Assembly: GCF_000429325.1 (NCBI RefSeq)
Contig: NZ_AUBQ01000006.1
Location: 62,001-126,000 of the forward strand
DNA length: 64,000 nucleotides
Direction: 5' to 3'
Source: Fundidesulfovibrio putealis DSM 16056
GTDB lineage: Bacteria; Desulfobacterota; Desulfovibrionia; Desulfovibrionales; Desulfovibrionaceae
The translations under genes were made by a program, and so were the position numbers. The stretch's first letter is position 1. Every line of letters begins with the position of its first letter. Below are positions 43,827-52,901 of the stretch, piece by piece. The notes beneath the pieces were generated by a model. It ran no database searches. It worked only from the letters and a program-made list of their open reading frames with translations, and was not told the DNA's origin.

Positions 43827-45008
43827 ATGAACGCCGCCAAGAAGTCCGCTCCCAATCAGCCTCTGCGCACCGCCCTGGTGGTCAGCGCACACGAAGGCCA
43901 CGCCAGGGTCGACCGCATCAGCCTGAAAAACGCCAGAATCGCCATGTCGCGCGCCGTGCCCAGCGGCAGGGACGCCATCAGCTATCTGCTCGACCAGGGC
44001 GCCGACGTGGTGCTCGTGGACGAAACCCTGGCCGACGGTTCCGGCTGGGACTTCATGCGCGCCCTCAAGTCCGACCCGCGCCTGCGCCACCTCCCGGTCA
44101 TCATGCTGAGCTCCACAGTGGAGCGCGAGCGTGTGGTGGAGGCGGTCCGCCTGGGCTGCGTGGGCTATCTGGTACGCCCCTACACCCTGGACACCTTCTT
44201 CAAGCACCTGGCCCTGGCGCGCCAGTCCAAGTGCTTCCTGCGAGAGGAGCTCGACGGCCTGGCCGACTGCCTGGACATGGCTGAGGAAGGCCGGATCGAG
44301 ACGGCGCTGCCCAAGCTCGAAAAGGTCCTGAACGAGGCCGACGAAGCGCATCATCATTACGAACTGGGCCTGCGCCAGCTGGCGCGCGAGGAGTACTCCC
44401 AGGCCGTGCAGTCCTTCGGCAAGGCCGCCCGACTGAGCGCGCTTCAGGCCGACGCGCATCTGGGGCTGGCGCGCTGCTGGCTGGCTCTGGGCGACGAGGT
44501 GCGCTACCGCAAGGCCCTGACCCAGGCGGCGGACGCCTGCGCCAAGGCCGAGCGCTTCGAGCACTACAAAGATGAGTTCCTGTCCATCATCGCGGACGAC
44601 GCCCGCGCCTTCAATCCTTTCCTGAGCCTTGGCATGCGCCTTTCGCGCGAGATGGACCGCGACGGGGCGCTCATGGCGCTGAAGAACGCGGTCTGGCTGT
44701 GCCCGAACGACGCCAAGGCCCACCTGGAGCTGGGCAAGGCCTGGCACTTCAAGCGCGAGCCCGAGCTTGCCAAGCGCAGCGTGGCCCAGGCGCTGATGCT
44801 CTCCAGCCACGACCACGAGGCCAACGCCCTGTACGAGCGCTTCACCGGGCGCACCTGGGAAGACGAGGCGGAAACGGTGGAGGAGAAGCCTGTTTACGAG
44901 CGCAGGCAGATCATCCCGGACATGGTTCCGGCGATGCTCAACGGAGTTTTGTATCTGGCCGGTATGGTCACGGAAGGCATACACCGGTTCAGACGCGACT
45001 ACGCCTAG
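43827..45008 (+). CDS. receiver-like domain fused to TPR repeats
   Basis: A 393-residue protein. The N-terminal ~125 residues have a CheY-like fold with the phosphoacceptor Asp in DVVLVDETLADGSGWDFM, but the acidic pair near the N-terminus is missing (VVSAHEG) and the usual Lys is Arg (YLVRPY). So it may be a pseudo-receiver. The rest (about 150-370) shows tetratricopeptide-like helices (AREEYSQAVQSFGKAARLSALQADAHLGLARC). GAGG lies five bases before the ATG. Partners are unknown. Confidence 0.8.
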   Translation: MNAAKKSAPNQPLRTALVVSAHEGHARVDRISLKNARIAMSRAVPSGRDAISYLLDQGADVVLVDETLADGSGWDFMRALKSDPRLRHLPVIMLSSTVERERVVEAVRLGCVGYLVRPYTLDTFFKHLALARQSKCFLREELDGLADCLDMAEEGRIETALPKLEKVLNEADEAHHHYELGLRQLAREEYSQAVQSFGKAARLSALQADAHLGLARCWLALGDEVRYRKALTQAADACAKAERFEHYKDEFLSIIADDARAFNPFLSLGMRLSREMDRDGALMALKNAVWLCPNDAKAHLELGKAWHFKREPELAKRSVAQALMLSSHDHEANALYERFTGRTWEDEAETVEEKPVYERRQIIPDMVPAMLNGVLYLAGMVTEGIHRFRRDYA

Positions 45009-45131
45009 GCCCGAACGTCCGGCCGGAGAGCCGGGGAAACCCGACGCCCGACCTGGGCTGGGAGACGGACCAAGACGCAGCCGCGCCGCCCGAAGGCAGG
45101 CAGGGACGCGACGCCAGAGGGTATTAAAGAC

Positions 45132-45180
45132 AACCGGCGGTCAGGCCCCAAGGGGAGGCCTGACCGCCGGTTTGTGTTTG
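45132..45180 (+). terminator. terminator of the receiver-TPR gene
   Basis: Stem 45132-45147 and 45157-45172 (16 bases), extended by inner CC/GG pairs and followed by TTTGTGTTTG. The rest of the gap to 45308 holds no gene I can support. Confidence 0.85.
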
Positions 45181-45308
45181 TTTTGGTCGATGTCTTTGGC
45201 GTGTGGATGATGATCTAAGACGGAGCTGCCTCGACCGTGGCGAAGGCCAGGGCCTCACGCAGAGCTTGAAGTATTCCAGCGAGCGGACGGAATCTCGTCT
45301 CGCTTCAT

Positions 45309-46628
45309 CTACCGTCCGCCGCTACCCGGCCTGCCGCCACCGCCGCTACCCGGACCGCCGCCCGGAGGGCCGGAAGGCCGTGCCCCGGCCTGTTCCTGGG
45401 GGCTCGGCTTCTTGCCTCCAGACGGCAGCAGAATCTGCGTGGCCACCAGCTGCCCCGCCGTGAGTCCCTTGATCACTTCGGTCTCGTGCAGACCCGACAA
45501 TCCAAGCTCCGGCTGCACCCTGATGGCCTTGCCGTCCTCCACCAGGAACACCGCCTGCTGGTTGTCCACCCATTTCAGCGCGGAGTTGGGGATGGTCAGC
45601 ACGTTGGCCTTTTCCTGAACCACCACCTGGCACTGGGTGGTCATCTCCGGGCGCAGCATGGTTGCCTTCTCGGCCCCCAGGCGCACCAGGGCCTGATAGT
45701 AGACGATGTTGTCGCGGATTTCCGGCTGGGGGTAGATGGTGTCCACCACGCCCTTGAACACCGTGTCCGGGTAGGCGTCCACGCGAAATTCCACGGGCAT
45801 GTCGGGCTTGACCTGCCCCACGTCGGTCTCGTCCACGTAAATCCACATTTCCAGACGGGTGGGGTCCAGCACGGTGATCAGGTTGGCCACCTGAAGTCCG
45901 GCCACCACGGTTTCGCCCTGCTGGGTGGACACCAGACTGACCACGCCGTCGATGGGCGAGACGATCTTGGTGTAGGAGATGCGGGTTTCGATGGTGGCGA
46001 GCCCGGCTTCGGCCTCTTCCACGGCCTTGTCGGCCTTGATCTTTTCCTTCAGGAATTCTGTCTTGGCCAGGTCCAGGGTGGCCTTTCGCGCCCTGACGGT
46101 GCTGAAGGTGACCAGCTCCTCGCGCATGGCGGCCTCCTGGGTGTCGCGGGCGACCAGATTCTGCTTGAGCAGCTGGGTCTGGCGGGCGGAGTTGGCCTTG
46201 GCGTAGTCGTACTGGGCTTCGGCAAGCTTCAGCTGCGCGTCGGACTCCGCGATGCGGCGCGGGTACACGTCCAGCACGCGCTGGCGTTCCGCCTGGGCCT
46301 TCTCCATGGTGGCCTCGGCCTGATCGCGCTGGGCCTGGAGCTCGCGGTCGTCGATGAGGGCGATGGTCTGCCCGGCGGTCACCGGGTCGCCCACGCGCAC
46401 GCGCATCTCCTTGATGGTTCCCGTGGCGCGCGCGCCGATGCGCACGATGGCCCCGACCTGGGCCTTCACGATGCCCGTGGCCTGGAGCACCTTGCGCACC
46501 TCGCCCATCTTGACCTCGGCGGTGGCCAGGACCTTGGTGTCCTTCTGCCCGCTGCCGGGCCGCCAGACGGCCAGGGCGACCCCGGCCAGCACAAGGGCGG
46601 CGGCGATCCATTTCCAGTATTTGCGCAT
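45309..46628 (-). CDS. MacA-like periplasmic adaptor (membrane fusion protein)
   Basis: A 439-residue HlyD/MacA-type adaptor linking an inner-membrane pump to the outer membrane. It has an N-terminal membrane anchor (about 7-23), a lipoyl half (VGAIVRIGARATGTIKEM), a long coiled coil (about 95-220), the second lipoyl half (IVSPIDGVVSLVSTQQGETV) and beta-barrel parts. The C-terminal ~35 residues form a Gly/Pro-rich tail. No ABC partner is adjacent: it follows phosphomannomutase after three bases. A MacB-like pair lies at 54258-56220 on the other strand. Confidence 0.88.
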   Translation of the reverse strand: MRKYWKWIAAALVLAGVALAVWRPGSGQKDTKVLATAEVKMGEVRKVLQATGIVKAQVGAIVRIGARATGTIKEMRVRVGDPVTAGQTIALIDDRELQAQRDQAEATMEKAQAERQRVLDVYPRRIAESDAQLKLAEAQYDYAKANSARQTQLLKQNLVARDTQEAAMREELVTFSTVRARKATLDLAKTEFLKEKIKADKAVEEAEAGLATIETRISYTKIVSPIDGVVSLVSTQQGETVVAGLQVANLITVLDPTRLEMWIYVDETDVGQVKPDMPVEFRVDAYPDTVFKGVVDTIYPQPEIRDNIVYYQALVRLGAEKATMLRPEMTTQCQVVVQEKANVLTIPNSALKWVDNQQAVFLVEDGKAIRVQPELGLSGLHETEVIKGLTAGQLVATQILLPSGGKKPSPQEQAGARPSGPPGGGPGSGGGGRPGSGGR

Positions 46629-46631
46629 GGT

Positions 46632-47999
46632 TCAGCTCATTTCCTCTATCCAGCCCCGAAGCGGCGTCTCGATCACGGCCCGGATTTCCTCCAGGCGCTC
46701 GGGGCTCTCGGCCTCGAAGCGCAGCACCAGCACGGGCTGGGTGTTGGAGGCCCGCACCAGCCCCCAGCCGTCCGGGAACACGATGCGCACTCCGTCCACG
46801 TCTATCATGTCGTAGAGGGCGCGGAAATGTTTCTGTGCGCGCTCCACCACGGCGAACTTGATGTGCTCGGGGCAGTCGAAACGGATCTCGGGCGTGTTGA
46901 AGGTGACTGGCCAGTCGGCCAGGAGCGTCCCGGCCGTGGCCTCGGGGTGGCGGTCCAGCACTTCCAGGAAGCGCAGGGCCGCGTAGGTGGCGTCGTCGAA
47001 GCCGTAGTAGCGGTCCGCGAAGAACATGTGTCCGCTCATCTCGCCAGCCAGCTTGGCCCCGGTCTCCTGCATGCGCGCCTTGATGAGCGAATGGCCAGTG
47101 GCCCCCATGACCGGGTTGCCGCCGTGGGCCGCCACGTCCTTGTAGGCCAGGTGCGAGCACTTCACCTCGCCGATCACCGTGGCGCCGGGGTGGTCCTTCA
47201 GGACCTCTCGGGCGTAGATGGCCAGGAGCTGGTCGCCGAACATGAGCTTTCCCGTCTCGTCCACCACGCCCAGGCGGTCCCCGTCGCCGTCCAGGCCGAT
47301 GCCGCAGGCCGCGCCCTCGGACTTCACCCGCTCGATGAGCGCGGTCATGTATTTCTCTACCACAGGGTCGGGGTGGTGGTTGGGAAAGTTACCATCCGGT
47401 TCGCAGAAAATCGGGATCACCTCGGCCCCGATGCCCTTGAGCACCGCCTCGGTCACCGGGCCGCCCGCTCCGTTGCCGCCGTCCAGCACCACCTTGATGG
47501 GGCGCGAGAGCTTGGTCTGGGAGGTCAGGGCCGAGACGTAGGCGGGCAGGATGTCGTGGGTGGAGACGACGCCCTTGCCGGAGGGGAAGTTCCCGGCGGC
47601 CATCATCTTGAAAAGCTCCTGGATTTCGTCGCCGTAGATGGTGGACGGCCCGGCGATCACCTTGAAGCCGTTGAACTCGGGCGGGTTGTGGCTGGCCGTG
47701 ACCATCACCCCCGCGTCGGTTCCCAGGCGCTTGCAGGCGAAGTAGCAGACGGGCGTGGAGACCATGCCCACCAGGACGACGTCCACGCCGGTCTCGGCCA
47801 TTCCCTTGGCGAGCCGCTCCTGATAGATGGGAGATGACAGGCGGGCGTCGTGCCCGACAACGGCGCGGGAAAAACCGTTTTTCAGGAAATATGCGCCGCA
47901 GGCGCGACCAAAAACCTCAACCCATTCGGGATCAAAGTCCTTGTCCACGATCCCTCGAATGTCGTATGCACGGAAAATGTCTGGCGAGAGTGGCTTCAT
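46632..47999 (-). CDS. phosphomannomutase/phosphoglucomutase
   Basis: Alpha-D-phosphohexomutase of 455 residues that interconverts hexose 1- and 6-phosphates for surface polysaccharide. The phosphoserine loop TASHNPP has S103, the Mg loop is GLDGDGDRLG, the sugar loop GEMSGHMFF and the phosphate loop RASNTQPVLVLRFEA. This pattern fits AlgC/ManB types with both activities. Its start is 36 bases from the divergent hflK start, so the promoters overlap. MacA follows almost directly. Confidence 0.93.
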   Translation of the reverse strand: MKPLSPDIFRAYDIRGIVDKDFDPEWVEVFGRACGAYFLKNGFSRAVVGHDARLSSPIYQERLAKGMAETGVDVVLVGMVSTPVCYFACKRLGTDAGVMVTASHNPPEFNGFKVIAGPSTIYGDEIQELFKMMAAGNFPSGKGVVSTHDILPAYVSALTSQTKLSRPIKVVLDGGNGAGGPVTEAVLKGIGAEVIPIFCEPDGNFPNHHPDPVVEKYMTALIERVKSEGAACGIGLDGDGDRLGVVDETGKLMFGDQLLAIYAREVLKDHPGATVIGEVKCSHLAYKDVAAHGGNPVMGATGHSLIKARMQETGAKLAGEMSGHMFFADRYYGFDDATYAALRFLEVLDRHPEATAGTLLADWPVTFNTPEIRFDCPEHIKFAVVERAQKHFRALYDMIDVDGVRIVFPDGWGLVRASNTQPVLVLRFEAESPERLEEIRAVIETPLRGWIEEMS

Positions 48000-48035
48000 G
48001 TTGGCAGCGTCCAGATTTTTTTAGGGAGTGTTTAG

Positions 48036-49106
48036 ATGAACTGGGATTGGGAAAAACTGCAAGACAAACGACAGGGGCAGTTCGGTTCGGGGCCTGACTT
48101 CAAGAGCCTTGGAGACGAATTCAAGCGCATAACCGATTTCAATTTCCGCATCCCCGGCGGGCCGAAGTTGATAGTGCTCGCAGTGGCCGTCTTGTGGCTG
48201 GCCTCCGGCATATACATCGTGGAACCAGACGAGGTCGGCCTGGTCAAACGGTTTGGCGCATATGAACGCACCACCGGACCTGGACCGCATTACCATATAC
48301 CCTTTCCGGTGGAAAGCGTGGTGATGCCCAAGGTGACCCGCGTGGAACGCGTGGAGATCGGTTTCAAAACGATCGGAACGAGAGACGGCACAGGCTCGCA
48401 GTACAAACCTGTTCCTGAAGAGGCCCTGATGCTCACCGGAGACGAGAACATCGTCGATCTCCAGGTGATCGTGCAGTACCAGATCGGCGACCCCGTCGAA
48501 TGGGAGTTCCGCATCCAGCGCCCCATCGAGACGGTCAAGGCAGCCGCCGAGGCCGCCATCCGCGAGGTGATCGGCAACAAGACCATCGAGGCCGTGCTGA
48601 CCACGGGCAAGCTGGAAATCCAGAACACCACGCGGGAGCTGCTCCAGTCCATCCTGGATCGCTACAACACCGGCGCGCGCGTTGTGGCCGTGCAGTTGCA
48701 GGACGTGCACCCGCCCAAGGACGTGGTCGAGGCGTTCAAGGACGTGGCCAGCGCCATGGAAGACAAGAACCGCCTGGTGAACGAGGCCGACGCCTACTAC
48801 AACGACATCATCCCCAAGGCGCGCGGCCTGGCCGCGTCCATGCTGAACGACGCCCTGGGCCACAAGGAGGCCGTGGTGCGCAAGGCCAAGGGTGAAGCCT
48901 CGCGCTTCCAGGCCCTGCTGCTCGAATACAACAAGGCCAAGGAGATCACCCGCGACCGCCTGTTCATCGAGACCATGGAGGAGGTTTTCGCCAACCCCGA
49001 GCTTGAGAAGATCATCCTCTCGGACGACGCCCTCAAGCAGGCCGTGCCCTATCTGCCCCTGGACCGCCAGGGACGGGTCAAGTCCGGCGACAAGGGAGGC
49101 AAATAA
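48036..49106 (+). CDS. hflK: HflK, SPFH-family membrane protease regulator
   Basis: A 356-residue inner-membrane protein with one N-terminal membrane helix (about 44-62) and a large periplasmic band-7/SPFH domain. With HflC it forms a cage that controls the FtsH protease. GIYIVEPDEVGLVKRFGAYERTTGPGPHYHIPFPVE is the typical beginning of the domain; a coiled coil follows (about 225-330). GGAG precedes the ATG by seven bases. hflC starts two bases after its stop. Confidence 0.94.
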   Translation: MNWDWEKLQDKRQGQFGSGPDFKSLGDEFKRITDFNFRIPGGPKLIVLAVAVLWLASGIYIVEPDEVGLVKRFGAYERTTGPGPHYHIPFPVESVVMPKVTRVERVEIGFKTIGTRDGTGSQYKPVPEEALMLTGDENIVDLQVIVQYQIGDPVEWEFRIQRPIETVKAAAEAAIREVIGNKTIEAVLTTGKLEIQNTTRELLQSILDRYNTGARVVAVQLQDVHPPKDVVEAFKDVASAMEDKNRLVNEADAYYNDIIPKARGLAASMLNDALGHKEAVVRKAKGEASRFQALLLEYNKAKEITRDRLFIETMEEVFANPELEKIILSDDALKQAVPYLPLDRQGRVKSGDKGGK

Positions 49107-49108
49107 CC

Positions 49109-49954
49109 ATGCGTACCATCGTCATATTCGCGTTGGCGGCCATTCTGTCCGCCATCATCGCCATGCAGTGCCTCTTCACCGTGGACGAAACCAAGCAGGC
49201 CATCGTCATCCAGCTGGGCAAGCCAGTCTCGGAGACGCTCGGCCCCGGCCTGCACTTCAAGCTGCCCTTCGTGCAGAACGTGGTCTACCTGGACTCGCGC
49301 GTGCTGCAATACGACGCCAGTTCCGCTGAGGTGCTCACCAAGGACAAGAAGACCCTGGTGGTGGACAACTACGCCAAATGGCGCATCGTCAACGCCCTGC
49401 GCTTCTACCAGACGTTGCAGAACGTCGCGCGCGCCAACTCGCGCCTGGACGACCTGATCTACGCGGAAGTGCGCGTGGCCATCGGCAACTATACCATGGA
49501 AGAAGTGGTTTCCTCTCGCCGGGCCGAGATCATGTCCATCGTCACCAGCAGCGTGAACGAGACGGTCAAGGACCTGGGCATCCAGATCATGGACGTGCGC
49601 GTGAAGCGCACCGACCTGCCGCTCCAGAACGAGAAGGCCATCTTCGGGCGCATGAAGGCCGAGCGCGAACGCCAGGCCAAGCTGTACCGTTCCGAAGGCC
49701 AGGAGGAGTCCGCCAAGATAAAATCCCGCGCGGACAAGGAACGCACCATCCTGCTGGCCGAGGCCGGTCGGGAGGCCGAGGTGCTGCGAGGCCAGGGCGA
49801 CGCCGAGGCCGCCAGGACCTACGCCGAAGCCCTGGGGCAGTCGCCGGAGTTCTACGGCTTCATGCGCAGCCTCGAGGCCTACAAGAAGGCCCTCAAGGAG
49901 AACGGCCGGGTGGTGCTGACCCCTGGATCGGGCTTCCTGAAGTACCTCAAATAG
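49109..49954 (+). CDS. hflC: HflC, SPFH-family membrane protease regulator
   Basis: Partner of HflK, 281 residues. One N-terminal membrane helix (about 3-22) is followed by the SPFH domain (LFTVDETKQAIVIQLGKPVSETLGPGLHFKLPFVQ) and the usual helical part rich in Glu, Arg and Lys (FGRMKAERERQAKLYRSEGQEESAKIKS). The two-base gap to hflK and the terminator after it define a two-gene operon. Confidence 0.95.
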   Translation: MRTIVIFALAAILSAIIAMQCLFTVDETKQAIVIQLGKPVSETLGPGLHFKLPFVQNVVYLDSRVLQYDASSAEVLTKDKKTLVVDNYAKWRIVNALRFYQTLQNVARANSRLDDLIYAEVRVAIGNYTMEEVVSSRRAEIMSIVTSSVNETVKDLGIQIMDVRVKRTDLPLQNEKAIFGRMKAERERQAKLYRSEGQEESAKIKSRADKERTILLAEAGREAEVLRGQGDAEAARTYAEALGQSPEFYGFMRSLEAYKKALKENGRVVLTPGSGFLKYLK

Positions 49955-50121
49955 ATAACTGGAACAGCTGGTTTTGCTGAACCCCTGGCTTCTTCGAGTG
50001 ATCGCGCCTGATAACGTGCAATGCCCTCTCTGGAGTGAACAGCTGCGGTTGCGGCAGGGCTCGCGCCGCACAGGCTGAAGCCACGGAAAAACGGCAGACA
50101 TGCCGCGCATTCAGAACCCGG

Positions 50122-50147
50122 ACGGGGGCCGAAAGGCCCCCGTTTTT
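50122..50147 (+). terminator. terminator of hflKC
   Basis: ACGGGGGCC / GGCCCCCGT stem, GAAA loop and five T. The gap 49955-50271 otherwise holds no gene I can support. Confidence 0.92.
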
Positions 50148-50271
50148 ATGGGCGTCACAAGGGCGTAACCACGCCATGGCAAAGTCCTCCGGCTTGCCAA
50201 AGGCGAAGGGCGGGTGTATCGAGTGCCGACCTTCCCGGCGCGGACCATCCGTGCCCCCTGTGAGGATCTCA

Positions 50272-50595
50272 ATGCGGGCTTTCAACGTGAAACTCATTCT
50301 CCTCGTGGCGCTCTTCGTGGCCCTTGTGGTCAAGGGCGGCCAGCTTTTTTCAGCCGAGGGCGTGCAAGCCATGACCCGCCTGGTGGAGAAGGACAGGCCC
50401 GCTGTCCAGGAATCGACCCCCCCGCGTCCGATCGAGGAGGAATTCCGGGGCATAAGCCCACGCCCGGAGCTCTCCGAACTTGCCGCCCCTGCCCGGAAGA
50501 CGGTCAAACCCGCCTCGAAGCAGGTTGCCCGTAAGCCGGGCAAACCGCAGCCAGCCGCTCCTGAAGCGGCGAAAAAATCAGCCAAAAAGGGTTGA
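50272..50595 (+). CDS. small membrane-anchored protein with Lys/Pro/Ala-rich tail
   Basis: A 107-residue protein with one N-terminal hydrophobic helix (about 6-22, VKLILLVALFVALVVKGG) and a disordered tail rich in Lys, Pro and Ala that ends APEAAKKSAKKG. The helix may be a membrane anchor or an uncleaved signal. GAGG is six bases before the ATG at 50272. I do not recognise a family. It precedes corA by about 66 bases and could share its transcript. Confidence 0.55.
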   Translation: MRAFNVKLILLVALFVALVVKGGQLFSAEGVQAMTRLVEKDRPAVQESTPPRPIEEEFRGISPRPELSELAAPARKTVKPASKQVARKPGKPQPAAPEAAKKSAKKG

Positions 50596-50661
50596 TCCCG
50601 CAGACGGTCTTGGCGCGCCGGGCGGCCGTCCCCGCAGCATGGCAACGCATCGGAGGCGACA

Positions 50662-51594
50662 ATGATTACGTGCTACACTCATGCATTCGGCATTCCTACG
50701 CCCGGATGCGACATCAAGGACGCCTGCTGGGTCAACCTGACCGCGCCCAGCGAGAGCGAAATCCGCGACGTGTCGCAATCCCTGGACATCCCTTTGGATT
50801 TCCTGACCGATCCGCTCGACCTGGACGAACGCGCCCGTATCGAGATCGACGACAACTGCCTGCTGATCGTGCTGCACACCCCGGTGCGCCGCACGGCAGG
50901 GGACTCCGTGCCCTTTGCCACCGTGCCCCTGGGGATAGTGTTCAAGAACGGCTGCCTGGTTACTATCTCCGTGCAACCCATCGACATCATGGAATTCTTC
51001 TTGAACCGCAGGGTGAAGAACTTCGCCCCGGACCAGCACGCGCGGTTCGTCATCCAGATCTTCAACCAGACGGCCATCCTGTTCCTCAAGTACCTCACTG
51101 AGATCAACAAGAAGACCAACGCTTCCGAGATGGAACTGCACCGGGCCATGAAGAACGAGGAACTCATCAAGCTGCTCAATCTGGAGAAGAGCCTCGTGTA
51201 CTTCACCACGTCCATCAAGGCCAACGAGATCATCATGGCCAGAATACAGCGTGCGGACATCATCAAGATGAACGAGCAGGAGCACGAGCTGCTGGAAGAC
51301 GCCATCACGGAGAATCTCCAGGCCATCCACATGACCAGGATCTATTCCAACATCTTGTCCGGCATGATGGACGCCTTCGCCTCGATCATCTCCAACAACC
51401 TGAACGTGGTGATGAAGTTTCTCACCACCGTGACAATCATGCTCATGATTCCCAACCTGGTGTTCAGCTTCTTCGGCCAGAACGTGAAGCTGCCTTTCCA
51501 GGAGCATGAGGCCGGGGTGATCGTCACGCTGGTGGTGGCGGTCCTGGCCACGGTCGGGGGCGTCTGGATGGTGGTGAAGCGTCGCCTGTTCTAG
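50662..51594 (+). CDS. CorA-family divalent cation transporter with GQN in place of GMN
   Basis: A 310-residue CorA-type channel with a cytoplasmic N-terminal domain, a long helix (about 205-255) and two C-terminal membrane helices. The family motif YGMN after TM1 is here FGQN (residues 271-274). In characterised CorA proteins this loop selects hydrated Mg, and most changes there reduce transport. The cation is therefore uncertain. It is followed by a stretch of about 220 bases before secF. Confidence 0.82.
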   Translation: MITCYTHAFGIPTPGCDIKDACWVNLTAPSESEIRDVSQSLDIPLDFLTDPLDLDERARIEIDDNCLLIVLHTPVRRTAGDSVPFATVPLGIVFKNGCLVTISVQPIDIMEFFLNRRVKNFAPDQHARFVIQIFNQTAILFLKYLTEINKKTNASEMELHRAMKNEELIKLLNLEKSLVYFTTSIKANEIIMARIQRADIIKMNEQEHELLEDAITENLQAIHMTRIYSNILSGMMDAFASIISNNLNVVMKFLTTVTIMLMIPNLVFSFFGQNVKLPFQEHEAGVIVTLVVAVLATVGGVWMVVKRRLF

Positions 51595-51812
51595 ATGCAG
51601 GCAGCCCTGAGGCGAGGGGGGCGCCGCTGCGACGCCGCACCTCCCGCAGGAATGTCGCGTGACGCGCGGTTTCGCCCAAGAGGCCGTTGCGCCGCGCCGG
51701 GGCATTTTCCTCCGGCTCCGGGATGCCGCAAGGCTTGACAAGCCCAGCGAAAAGACCGATTTCACTCCACTTGCGCCGCTTAGGGCGCCATAATCCGCAT
51801 TGGGGGACCTCC

Positions 51813-52901
51813 ATGGGACTTGAGTTCATCAAGCCGAACATAAACTTCAATTTTCTCGGCTACCGGCGCTACGCCTACATCCTTTCCCTCGTCCTGGTGC
51901 TGGCCGGCATCACCTCGCTGGTGGTGAAGGGCGGCCCGCGCTACGGCGTCGACTTCGCCGGCGGCATGACCATCCAGCTCAAGTTCGCCAAGGCCATCGG
52001 TCCCGACGACATCAAGAAGCCGCTTGACGCGGCGGGCCTCCCGGGGCTTGCCGTGCAGCGCCTGGGCCAGGAGAAGGACAACTCCTTCCTGATCAGCACC
52101 TCCGACCACGGAGAGCCCCTGGAGCAGGTGCGCATGAAGGTGGCCAACTCCCTCAAGGCCAGCCTGGGCGAGGGCGCTTTCGAGGTGCAGCGAATCGAGG
52201 TCGTCGGTCCCAAGGCGGGCGCAGACCTGCGGGTCGGCGCGCTGAACGCCATCTTCTACGCGGTACTGCTCATTGCAATCTATATTTCCGGCAGGTTCGA
52301 GCAGCGCTGGTTTGCTGCCGCAGCCATGGCGGGCGGCCTGGCCGTGGGCATGTGGGGGCTTCGGTCCCTGGGCTTGTCCATGGGATATCTTATCGTGGCC
52401 GCAATCCTCATCACCCTTGTGCTGTGCTGGGTGCTGAAGCTCAAGTACGCCCTGGGCGCGCTGGTGGCGGACATCCACGACATCATCATCACCATCGGCG
52501 TGTTCTCCATCTTCGACCTGGAGTTCGACCTGACCATCGTGGCGGCCCTCCTGACCATCCTGGGCTACTCGCTGAACGACACCATCATCGTCTATGACCG
52601 CATCCGCGAACGCCTGCACCAGAGCAAGGGCGAGAGCTTCGAGAAGACCATCAACGACGCGGTCAACCAGACCCTGTCGCGCACCATGCTCACCTCGCTG
52701 CTCACCCTGTTCACGGTGGCCGCGCTGTACTTCTTCGGCGGCAGCGTGCTGAAGGACTTCGCCCTGGCCATGATCATCGGCATCATTGCCGGAACCTACT
52801 CCTCGGTGTTCATGGCCAGCCCCATCCTGGTTGACCTGGGCTCCGGGCTCGGTTCCCTGCAGGGCGACGCCGACCAGCCCGCTCAGGATCAGAAAGCGTG
52901 A
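51813..52901 (+). CDS. secF: SecF, protein translocase subunit with apparent extra membrane hairpin
   Basis: A 362-residue RND-type subunit that uses the proton gradient to aid export. Typical parts are NFNFLGYRRYAYILSLVLV (TM1), YGVDFAGGMTIQLKF, FEVQRIEVVGPKAGADLR, and IHDIIITIGVFSIFDLEFDLTIVAALLTILGYSLNDTIIVYDRIRE. Between the second and third usual helices (RFEQRW and KYALGALVADIHD) lies an insert of about 44 residues with two hydrophobic stretches. The gene immediately upstream is corA, not secD. Its stop overlaps the GTG of tatC (GTGA). Confidence 0.9.
   Translation: MGLEFIKPNINFNFLGYRRYAYILSLVLVLAGITSLVVKGGPRYGVDFAGGMTIQLKFAKAIGPDDIKKPLDAAGLPGLAVQRLGQEKDNSFLISTSDHGEPLEQVRMKVANSLKASLGEGAFEVQRIEVVGPKAGADLRVGALNAIFYAVLLIAIYISGRFEQRWFAAAAMAGGLAVGMWGLRSLGLSMGYLIVAAILITLVLCWVLKLKYALGALVADIHDIIITIGVFSIFDLEFDLTIVAALLTILGYSLNDTIIVYDRIRERLHQSKGESFEKTINDAVNQTLSRTMLTSLLTLFTVAALYFFGGSVLKDFALAMIIGIIAGTYSSVFMASPILVDLGSGLGSLQGDADQPAQDQKA

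Noticed and set aside
49955-50271. N-terminal extension of the small membrane protein back to 50035
   Set aside because: It would pass through the hflC terminator; the start at 50272 has its own GAGG and leads directly into the hydrophobic helix.
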